Positions 1 to 4,903 of a DNA stretch of 5,147 nt are shown here, piece by piece. A program made the position numbers and the translations under genes. Origin of the DNA: Syntrophobacterales bacterium (GTDB taxonomy: Bacteria > Desulfobacterota > Syntrophia > Syntrophales > UBA6807). The notes under the pieces are model-generated. The model did not search any database, was not told where the DNA came from, and was given only the letters and a program-made list of their open reading frames with translations. The DNA is taken from NCBI GenBank assembly GCA_021159265.1, contig JAGGSD010000115.1:1-5147 (forward strand). Direction: 5' to 3'. The first letter of the stretch is position 1, and each line of letters begins with the position of its first letter.

Positions 1-16
1 AAAATCTTTGCCTTCC

Positions 17-80
17 TTGAACTTGAACAAAATTGAACATTCTGCAAAGGTCTCAAAATAACGTAACTATTCAAGTTCAA
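17..80. repeat. TTGAAC-rich inverted repeat downstream of ihfA
   Basis: An 11-base arm TTGAACTTGAA at 17-27 is matched exactly by its reverse complement TTCAAGTTCAA at 70-80, with a 42-base AT-rich loop. The left arm belongs to a run of TTGAAC hexamers starting at 17, 23 and 33. It lies about 120 bases beyond the ihfA stop codon. It has no T-run directly after the stem on the minus strand, so I do not call it a terminator. Similar TGAAC-rich words occur in the pheS-pheT gap (2996-3020), which suggests a repeat family rather than a unique site. Confidence 0.5.
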
Positions 81-89
81 AGTTCTGTG

Positions 90-150
90 CTTCGACCGAA
101 CTCGCCGAAGGTCGAGCGTTCGACGGTTCGACTGAGCTCATGCCGAAGTC
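90..150. repeat. Palindromic intergenic repeat, copy A (TTCGACTGAGCTCA family)
   Basis: Two adjacent imperfect palindromes. The first, 90-110, has 5-bp outer arms CTTCG and CGAAG. The second is centred on the perfect palindrome TGAGCTCA (133-140), flanked by TTCG and CGAA. Bases 114-136 are identical, in the same orientation, to 3049-3071 (23 of 23), and 123-140 are identical to 5067-5084 (18 of 18). The copy number within 5 kb and the hairpin potential indicate a REP-like dispersed element. Whether it is mobilised by a transposase cannot be seen here. Confidence 0.8.
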
Positions 151-199
151 TTCCTGAAAACATTCAGCCTGATTACATGAGTAGTCACTCCCCAGATCA

Positions 200-484
200 C
201 TAATCATTCAGGATCTTTTTTAATATCTGACTTGGTTTAAAGGATAAAACCCTCTTTGCGGGAATTTCTATTTCCTCTCCGGTCTGCGGATTACGCCCCC
301 TCTGCGCCTTTTTTTCTTTTGTTGCAAAGGTACCAAATCCGGAAATTTTCATCTTTTCTCCACGGGCAAGGCTCTCCTGCATTACTTCGAAAATACATTT
401 TACCATTTCAGCAGAATCTTTTTTTGAAAACCCTAATTTATCATGAACATTTTGAACGATATCCTTCTTTGTCAATGTTCCCAT
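200..484 (-). CDS. ihfA: Integration host factor subunit alpha (HU/IHF family DNA-bending protein)
   Basis: A 94-residue member of the HU/IHF family, which are small nucleoid proteins that bind the DNA minor groove as dimers and bend it sharply. IHF-alpha normally pairs with IHF-beta, encoded elsewhere. Visible features are the N-terminal helical part (about residues 4-42, starting LTKKDIV), the family turn GFGTF (49-53), and the DNA-binding beta arm with RGRNPQTGE (62-70), whose proline P66 is the one that intercalates in this family. The C-terminal part runs RVLSFKPSQ (78-86). The length is slightly below the roughly 99 residues of the E. coli protein. The ATG lies two bases after the pheT stop, with a Shine-Dalgarno-like AGGGGAG at 498-504 inside pheT, 13 bases upstream, so translation is probably coupled to pheT. 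HU is the alternative on sequence alone. The position directly after pheT is the classical ihfA (himA) location and decides the symbol. Confidence 0.9.
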   Translation of the reverse strand: MGTLTKKDIVQNVHDKLGFSKKDSAEMVKCIFEVMQESLARGEKMKISGFGTFATKEKKAQRGRNPQTGEEIEIPAKRVLSFKPSQILKKILND

Positions 485-486
485 TC

Positions 487-2907
487 TTAAATTTTCACTC
501 CCCTGATTTTAGCGCCGGTTGAATCAACAATTTCTTTTATTATTCTGCTGTGAACTTCACTGATCTCATCATCTGTGAGTGTCCTATCTGAAGAACGATA
601 AGTAAATCTCACAGCAAGACTCTTTTCCCCCTCCGGAATCCCTTTACCACAATATACATCAAAAATTTTGACATCCTCAAGCAATTTTTCCTCTTTCCTC
701 AACACAAGACTCAGGATTTTTTCACTTTCCATCTTCTTATCAATGACAAAAGCAACATCCCTTGAAATAGACGGAACTCTCGGGATCTCTTTATATAACA
801 TCTTCTCTGAAAATAAATCTGCAAGCATAAGAAGGTCAAGTTCAAAAACGATAGGTATCTGTGTCAAGCCCATTTTTTCAAGAACTTCCGGATGAATCTC
901 TCCTAAAAATCCGATATCCCTTTCACCCGCCATAACTCTGCAGGATCTTCCAGGATGGAGAAAAGCCAGATCAATATCGGATTTAAATCGCAGGTCACAA
1001 ATCCCTATGGCATTAAGAAGATTCTCCACACATCCTTTCAAATCATAAAAATCGGAGAGCAACCCTTTAAAGTGCCAGAGGTCATCATATCGTGAACCGG
1101 TAATGAGAGCGCCGACTTTTTCCTCTTCATCAGGAAGTTCTTTCCCCTCTTGACTTATGAAAATCTTACCCATTTCAAACATCTTCAGATTGGAATTTCC
1201 GGCGTTGATATTTTTCCTCATTGTTTCAAGAAACCCATATACAAGCCCTGTTCTCATAACAGACATATCTTCTGTGAGCGGACTTCTGATCTTTACAAAT
1301 TTCCGGCCCTTATCATCAGTTTTAATGCCAAGTATGTCGGCTGACTGAGGTGTTGTAAAACTATAATTAATTATCTCCGAATAACCATAACCGTTAAGAA
1401 TATGCCTCACTTTGTCTTTCAGGATATTTTTTCTGTCCCTCCTTCCAGATCCTGCCGGAACCGCTGGGAGAGACAGCGGGACATCGTCGTAACCATGGAT
1501 TCTCGCAACTTCCTCAATCAGGTCGATTTCTCTCGAAATATCCACCCTGAAACTTGGAGGTGTCACTAAATAGTCTATATCTTCAGCATGTTGGACCTTC
1601 ATTTCAAGGCCTTCCAGGACACTTCTCACTTCTTCTGCTTCTATTTTTGTGCCCAGGGTTTCATTAACCTTATGAACACGGAGAGGAATATTCTTAGCTG
1701 TTTCTATCTTTTTAGGATATTGGTCTATATAGTTTCGACAAATTGAGCCGCCTGAGAGATCAGCTATCAGTTGAGCAGCTCTGTTCAAAGCCCTTACAAT
1801 CCCGCCAGAATCTACGCCCCGCTCAAATCGGAAGGCGGCATCGGTGCCCATTCCAAGTTTCCTGGACGCCCTGCGAATTGTCGGAGGATCGAAATAAGCG
1901 CTTTCCAGAAACACCGTTTCCGTATCATCGACTACCTCAGAATTTAAACCACCCATGATACCGGCGATGGCAACAGGTTTAGCGCCATCACAAATCATCA
2001 AGGTGTCGACGTCCAACATTCTGGACTTTTCATCAAGAGAGATAAATTCCTCTCCTTTTAGAGATCCCCTGACAATTATCCGACCTTCCTCGAGATGTCT
2101 GAAATCAAAGGCATGTAACGGCTGGCCTAACTCCATCATGACAAAGTTGGTTACATCAACGACATTATTAATAGCACGCAAGCCTACAGATTCGAGTCTT
2201 AATCGTATCCAACTGGGAGACGGCTCGACTCTGACATTTTTAATCATCCTGGCCGTATATCTGGGACAAAGATCGGAATTCAGTATTTCCACAGAAGTTA
2301 AATTATTAATATCTTCTCCCTCTTCAGAAAATTTTATCGAAGGATACCTTACTTTTTTACCTGTTATTGCCGCTATTTCTCGCGCAATTCCAATTATGCT
2401 TAAACAATCGGATCGATTAGGAGTGACACCTATATCAAATACTGTGTCCTTTAAATTGAGGGCTGCTGAAAGATCCATGCCCAAATCAAGATGTCCAGGC
2501 AATATCATAATGCCGGTCATATCCTCGCCAATTCCAAGTTCTTCTTCGGAACAAAGCATACCCTCCGACAACTCTCCCCTTAACCTTGAGCTCTTTATTG
2601 TATAGCCACCAGGTATAGTTGCCCCTACTTTAGCAAGCGGAACAATATTTCCCGCCTGGATATTCCGGGCGCCGCATACGACAGGAAGTGTTTCGCTGCC
2701 CGTTGTAACCTGGCATAGTGAAAGTTTTTCAGAATTAGGGTGGGGTTTTATGGAAAGAATTTTTGCAACAACGACATCGGAAAATCCAGGGCTTATCTCA
2801 TTTATGGAATCTACCTCAAGCCCAACCATGGTTAATTTATCGGCAAGCGCTTCAGGACTTAATTCAACGTCAATATAATCTCTCAACCATCTAAGACTTA
2901 TCTGCAT
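487..2907 (-). CDS. pheT: Phenylalanine--tRNA ligase beta subunit
   Basis: An 806-residue, full-length PheT of the bacterial class (E. coli about 795). With PheS it forms the (alpha-beta)2 cytoplasmic enzyme that attaches phenylalanine to tRNA-Phe; the beta subunit supplies tRNA recognition and editing of mischarged Tyr. Visible order: N-terminal B1 segment (1-39); EMAP/OB-fold tRNA-binding domain (about 40-150) with HPNSEKLSLCQV (56-67), VVCGARNI (76-83) and SEGMLCSEEELG (114-125); B3/B4 editing domain (about 210-395) with NNVVDVTNFV (247-256), GQPLHAFD (261-268), AIAGIMGG (313-320) and FRFERGVD (359-366); B5 domain ending in EEVARIHGYDDVP (465-477); catalytic-like core (about 490-690); C-terminal ferredoxin-fold anticodon-binding domain (about 708-806) opening PRVPSISRDVAF. 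The ATG is preceded by TAGGAGAG (2918-2925), 10 bases away. No frameshift or missing block was found. The gene is separated from pheS by 450 bases of repeats, so it may need readthrough or its own promoter. Confidence 0.97.
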   Translation of the reverse strand: MQISLRWLRDYIDVELSPEALADKLTMVGLEVDSINEISPGFSDVVVAKILSIKPHPNSEKLSLCQVTTGSETLPVVCGARNIQAGNIVPLAKVGATIPGGYTIKSSRLRGELSEGMLCSEEELGIGEDMTGIMILPGHLDLGMDLSAALNLKDTVFDIGVTPNRSDCLSIIGIAREIAAITGKKVRYPSIKFSEEGEDINNLTSVEILNSDLCPRYTARMIKNVRVEPSPSWIRLRLESVGLRAINNVVDVTNFVMMELGQPLHAFDFRHLEEGRIIVRGSLKGEEFISLDEKSRMLDVDTLMICDGAKPVAIAGIMGGLNSEVVDDTETVFLESAYFDPPTIRRASRKLGMGTDAAFRFERGVDSGGIVRALNRAAQLIADLSGGSICRNYIDQYPKKIETAKNIPLRVHKVNETLGTKIEAEEVRSVLEGLEMKVQHAEDIDYLVTPPSFRVDISREIDLIEEVARIHGYDDVPLSLPAVPAGSGRRDRKNILKDKVRHILNGYGYSEIINYSFTTPQSADILGIKTDDKGRKFVKIRSPLTEDMSVMRTGLVYGFLETMRKNINAGNSNLKMFEMGKIFISQEGKELPDEEEKVGALITGSRYDDLWHFKGLLSDFYDLKGCVENLLNAIGICDLRFKSDIDLAFLHPGRSCRVMAGERDIGFLGEIHPEVLEKMGLTQIPIVFELDLLMLADLFSEKMLYKEIPRVPSISRDVAFVIDKKMESEKILSLVLRKEEKLLEDVKIFDVYCGKGIPEGEKSLAVRFTYRSSDRTLTDDEISEVHSRIIKEIVDSTGAKIRGVKI

Positions 2908-2950
2908 AAATCCCTTACTCTCCTAATCCGAACAAGCCGGAAACAAGATG

Positions 2951-2980
2951 AACATCGAACGTCCAACATCGAATGTTGAA
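2951..2980. repeat. AACATCGAA direct repeat with small hairpin
   Basis: AACATCGAA occurs at 2951-2959 and again at 2965-2973. The second copy runs into a perfect 6-bp hairpin: CAACAT (2964-2969), loop CGA, ATGTTG (2973-2978). It lies about 45-75 bases upstream of the pheT start. It resembles no site I can name. As part of a repeat-filled gap it is most simply a short dispersed intergenic repeat. Confidence 0.5.
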
Positions 2981-2995
2981 TGGGACAAGGCGGCC

Positions 2996-3020
2996 AACTG
3001 TGAACCTTTGAACTGTGAAC
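2996..3020. repeat. Tandem AACTGTGAAC repeat
   Basis: The decamer AACTGTGAAC is present at 2996-3005 and 3011-3020, a 15-base period with a CTTTG spacer. It lies between the AACATCGAA repeat and repeat copy B. The period is not that of a helical-turn operator (10-11 bases), and I see no matching regulator, so I list it only as a repeat. Confidence 0.5.
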
Positions 3021-3044
3021 GGTTACTAAATTCTTTTGCCGTTT

Positions 3045-3112
3045 GACTGAGCGTTCGACGGTTCGACTGAGTTCACCGAAGGCTGAGCTCACGCCGAGGT
3101 CTCACGCCGAAG
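3045..3112. repeat. Palindromic intergenic repeat, copy B (TTCGACTGAGCTCA family)
   Basis: Contains the 23-base block 3049-3071 that is identical to 114-136 in copy A. It then has degenerate tandem units: GAGTTCACCGAAGG (3069-3082), TGAGCTCACGCCGAGG (3084-3099) and CTCACGCCGAAG (3101-3112). It is the longest copy in the window and looks like serial partial duplication of one palindrome. It lies about 150-200 bases upstream of pheT. Orientation is the same as copies A and D. Confidence 0.8.
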
Positions 3113-3120
3113 CCATTTTT

Positions 3121-3179
3121 GCCTGCCTGCGTGCCTGCCTGTGCGTGTCCACACGCAGACAGGCAACGCACAGGCAGAC
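3121..3179. repeat. Large GC-rich hairpin repeat (GCCTGCCTG family), copy 1
   Basis: The whole 59-base stretch folds back on itself. The left arm, about 28 bases starting GCCTGCCTGCGTG, pairs with a right arm ending CGCACAGGCAGAC around a two-base CC centre (3149-3150). Pairing is imperfect, with short TG bulges. Bases 3155-3177 are the exact reverse complement of 4981-5003 (23 of 23), so the same element is present upstream of rplT in the opposite orientation. The C/G-rich composition stands out sharply from the AT-rich bases on either side. Both copies sit next to a TTCGACTGAGCTCA repeat. Confidence 0.8.
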
Positions 3180-3207
3180 AAGAACTTTACAATTAAGGAA
3201 CTAAAAC

Positions 3208-3360
3208 TGATGCACCTGTAAAAAGTCATCACTCCGGTGAAAACCGGAGTCCAAATGGTCTGCAATTACTTAAAAAGACTCGATTTCGCCCTGTGTTTCC
3301 GCGGGGTGACGCGCCGGAATGACGGGAAATGGTGTTCTTCGACTTTTTACGAGTGCATCA
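3208..3360. mobile_element. 153-bp MITE-like element with 20-bp terminal inverted repeats
   Basis: The ends are inverted repeats: 3208-3227 (TGATGCACCTGTAAAAAGTC) against the reverse complement of 3341-3360 (TGATGCACTCGTAAAAAGTC), 18 of 20 identical. Both ends are flanked by AAAC (3204-3207 and 3361-3364), consistent with a 4-base target duplication. Inside are a perfect hairpin (3231-3250) and a second, weaker palindrome TTCCG/CGGAA (3297-3301 with 3315-3319). There is no coding capacity, so any movement would need a transposase in trans. The pheS stop codon (TGA, 3358-3360) is the end of the element. Removing the element plus one AAAC would leave TTT TAG, so pheS would still end after the same Phe. 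Alternative: a structured intergenic repeat that never transposed. Confidence 0.65.
3222..3250 (-). terminator. Possible weak terminator hairpin inside the pheS-pheT element
   Basis: ACTCCGGT (3231-3238) and ACCGGAGT (3243-3250) form a perfect 8-bp stem with a four-base loop, GAAA on the plus strand and TTTC on the minus strand. On the minus strand, the direction of pheS-pheT transcription, it is followed by GATGAC and then five T. The six-base gap before the T-run makes it a poor intrinsic terminator, and full termination here would cut off pheT and ihfA. It may attenuate, or simply be structure belonging to the mobile element. Confidence 0.3.
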
Positions 3361-4374
3361 AAACTGTTTTAAAAACTTTTGATCATTTTCGAAAAACAAG
3401 CGAATATCCGATATACCATATTTGAGCATGGCAATTCTCTCTAATCCAAGACCAAATGCAAAACCTGAAACCGCTTCCGGATCGTAACCTACTGTTTTGA
3501 AAACTTCAGGGTCGACCATACCGGAACCCAGGATCTCAAGCCATCCACTCTGACCGCACACCGAACAACCGGCGCCATGGCACATAACGCACTGGATATC
3601 GACCTCGGCACTCGGTTCTGTAAATGGGAAAAAACTGGGACGGAACCTGAGCAGTGTGTCTTTGCCAAAAACCTCATGAAGAAAAAAAGTCAAAACGCCT
3701 TTAAGATCGCCGAATGTTATTCCTTTATCAACCAGGAGTCCTTCAATCTGATGAAACATGGGGGTATGTGATATATCTGAATCCGGCCTGTACACCTTGC
3801 CCGGCGAAATAATTCTGACCGGTGGTTCCTCTTTTTCCATGATCCTGATTTGAACCGGAGAAGTATGAGTACGAAGAACGACATCATCCGTCACATAAAA
3901 CGTATCCTGCATATCTCTGGCGGGATGATCTTTGGGAATATTCAGAGCTTCAAAATTGTAATAATCAAGCTCTACTTCAGGGCCCTCCACAACATTAAAT
4001 CCAAGGATAGCGAAAATTTCGCATATTTCATTAGAAACCCTGGTAACAGGGTGGATTTTTCCGTATTCAACTCCTCTTCCAGGAAGGGTTACATCAATTT
4101 TCTCTTCCTGCAGAATTCCATCTTTTTTTACAAGGCCGACATTTTTTAACTTCTCTTCTATTCTCTGGGAAAGAGACTCTTTTATAACATTGGAAAGCTG
4201 CCCGAGAGCGGGCCTTGCTTCAGCAGGCACATCCTTCAATTTCCGAAGGAACTGGGTGAGGAGACCTTTTCTCCCAAGATACCTGGTTTTTATAGCCAGT
4301 AATTCCTCTCTACACACTGCAGAATCCAGTTCTGCATTCGCTTTTTTACGTAATTCCTCAAGCCCCTTTTTCAT
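3358..4374 (-). CDS. pheS: Phenylalanine--tRNA ligase alpha subunit
   Basis: A 338-residue class II aminoacyl-tRNA synthetase catalytic subunit (E. coli 327). It activates phenylalanine with ATP and, with PheT, charges tRNA-Phe. Residues 1 to about 85 form the charged helical coiled-coil arm that contacts tRNA. The catalytic part shows GPEVE (131-135), HPARDMQDTFY (150-160), RTHTSPVQ (168-175), GKVYRPDSDISHTPMFHQIEG (192-212), RPSFFPFTEPSAEVD (245-259) and the motif 3 region GFAFGLGLERIAMLKYGI (304-321). A CxxC-x4-CxxC cluster (C262, C265, C270, C273) before GWLEILGSGMV could hold a metal; a similar Cys-rich insert is known in Gram-positive-type PheS but absent from E. coli. The ATG overlaps the rplT stop (ATGA, 4371-4374), with AAAGGTGA at 4384-4391 as ribosome site, so it is co-translated with rplT. 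The C-terminus (FLKQF) is normal although the stop codon comes from a flanking repeat element. Confidence 0.97.
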   Translation of the reverse strand: MKKGLEELRKKANAELDSAVCREELLAIKTRYLGRKGLLTQFLRKLKDVPAEARPALGQLSNVIKESLSQRIEEKLKNVGLVKKDGILQEEKIDVTLPGRGVEYGKIHPVTRVSNEICEIFAILGFNVVEGPEVELDYYNFEALNIPKDHPARDMQDTFYVTDDVVLRTHTSPVQIRIMEKEEPPVRIISPGKVYRPDSDISHTPMFHQIEGLLVDKGITFGDLKGVLTFFLHEVFGKDTLLRFRPSFFPFTEPSAEVDIQCVMCHGAGCSVCGQSGWLEILGSGMVDPEVFKTVGYDPEAVSGFAFGLGLERIAMLKYGISDIRLFFENDQKFLKQF

Positions 4375-4730
4375 GTAGCTTGTTCACCTTTGGCAATATT
4401 CACAATTTTTAAGAAACCATCCGGATCATTCACTGCTAAATCAGCAAGTATTTTTCTGTTTAGTCCAACCTTGGCTTTGCTGATTCCGGCCATGAACTTG
4501 CTGTATGACATCCCATTCATCCGGGTAGCAGCATTTATCCTTGCTATCCATAATTTTCTGAAATCTCTTTTCCTTACCTTTCTATCCCTGTAGGCATATT
4601 TCATCGCCCTGTCAACTGCCTCGGTAGCGGTTCTGTATAACCTGCTCCTCGCCCCGAAATATCCCTTTGCCAGTTTCAGGATCTTCCTTCTCTTCTTCCT
4701 CGCATGCATGCTTCTTTTTACTCGTGCCAT
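4371..4730 (-). CDS. rplT: 50S ribosomal protein L20
   Basis: A 119-residue bL20 (E. coli 118), a primary 23S rRNA-binding protein needed early in 50S assembly. Visible family signature: basic N-terminal tail MARVKRSMHARKKRRK, then KLAKGYFGARSRLYRTA (19-35), YRDRKVRKRDFRKLW (47-61), IARINAATRMNGMSYSKF (62-79) and LNRKILADLA (90-99). The frame extends upstream to a TTG at 4748, but the ATG at 4730 is chosen because the family begins at MARVKR and because GGGAGT (4741-4746) gives a ribosome site 10 bases before it, overlapping the codon just after that TTG. The stop overlaps the pheS start by four bases. In many bacteria rpmI and infC lie just upstream; here neither is seen within 417 bases. 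In other bacteria L20 represses its own operon through leader RNA; a structured leader is present here (4780-4880) but is not a recognised L20 site. Confidence 0.97.
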   Translation of the reverse strand: MARVKRSMHARKKRRKILKLAKGYFGARSRLYRTATEAVDRAMKYAYRDRKVRKRDFRKLWIARINAATRMNGMSYSKFMAGISKAKVGLNRKILADLAVNDPDGFLKIVNIAKGEQAT

Positions 4731-4740
4731 TGTTACCAGT

Positions 4741-4746
4741 ACTCCC
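4741..4746 (-). promoter_or_regulatory. Ribosome binding site that sets the rplT start
   Basis: On the minus strand this reads GGGAGT, 10 bases before ATG at 4730. It overlaps the first codons after the alternative TTG at 4746-4748, which would itself have no purine-rich site at proper distance. This supports the 119-residue form over a 125-residue one. Confidence 0.7.
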
Positions 4747-4779
4747 AATATCTATTCGTTAAATTATTTGTGACTAGCA

Positions 4780-4880
4780 GATTTCCGACTTTAGCGTGAG
4801 CCCGCGATGAACTCAGACTCCGACGAGCTCAGTCGAGCCATCGAACGATCAAGCAGGAAATAACACAAAGTCGGAAAATC
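4780..4880 (-). repeat. 101-bp inverted-repeat domain in the rplT leader
   Basis: GATTTCCGACTTT (4780-4792) and AAAGTCGGAAAATC (4867-4880) are inverted repeats with one extra A, giving a 13-bp closing stem around about 74 bases. Inside is a degenerate, reverse-oriented copy (C) of the TTCGACTGAGCTC family: on the minus strand it reads GTTCGATGGCTCGACTGAG and then TCGTCGGAGTCTGAGTTCATCG. CGATG (4845-4849 side) and CATCG (4804 side) form a nested second stem with CTC/GAG and GACT/AGTC helices. The domain ends about 50 bases before the rplT ATG. It may be a small mobile repeat, a structured 5' leader, or a repeat that became a leader. No T-run follows it. Confidence 0.6.
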
Positions 4881-4889
4881 AACTTCTTA
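4877..4889 (+). promoter_or_regulatory. Perfect IHF consensus site upstream of rplT
   Basis: AATCAACTTCTTA matches the published E. coli IHF consensus WATCAANNNNTTR at every fixed position. By eye I found no other complete match in the window. It lies about 150 bases upstream of an operon that ends in ihfA, and it overlaps a TATAAG -10-like hexamer. In E. coli, ihfA expression is negatively autoregulated by IHF. A single 13-base match in AT-rich DNA can still be chance, and a different lineage may have a different consensus. Confidence 0.35.
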
Positions 4890-4891
4890 TA
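4886..4891 (-). promoter_or_regulatory. Candidate -10 element for the rplT-pheST-ihfA operon
   Basis: On the minus strand this reads TATAAG, five of six matches to TATAAT, in AT-rich sequence between the upstream reading-frame stop (4904-4906) and the leader domain. The best -35 at 18 bases is TTTAAG, which is poor. A start here would give a leader RNA of about 145-150 bases containing the whole 4780-4880 stem. Confidence 0.25.
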
Positions 4892-4903
4892 CTACTGCCG
4901 ATT

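Noticed and set aside
151..170. Terminator after ihfA (CTGAA/TTCAG hairpin)
   Set aside because: The stem is only five base pairs and no T-run follows on the minus strand.
1955..2605. A 216-codon plus-strand open frame opposite pheT
   Set aside because: It is antisense to the conserved editing and OB-fold regions of pheT, has no recognisable motif, and is a shadow of the real gene's codon pattern. The other plus-strand frames over pheT, pheS, rplT and ihfA were dropped for the same reason.
2898..3092. A 64-codon minus-strand frame upstream of pheT
   Set aside because: It is almost wholly the translation of the repeats in the gap and overlaps the pheT start. It has no protein-like character.
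2951..3179. CRISPR array
   Set aside because: The repeats are of several different kinds with irregular spacing, there are no unique equal-length spacers, and no cas genes are present.
3237..3425. A 62-codon plus-strand frame across the MITE-like element
   Set aside because: It begins inside the element hairpin and runs into the antisense of pheS. No ribosome site or motif was seen.
4731..4748. Extended rplT start at the TTG codon, adding six residues
   Set aside because: The added residues are not part of the L20 family, and the ribosome site GGGAGT lies within them and serves the ATG at 4730.
4749..4779. A second promoter just before rplT (GATATT or TTTAAC as -10)
   Set aside because: No matching -35 at 16-18 bases, and it would leave almost no leader. 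TATAAG at 4886-4891 is the better candidate.
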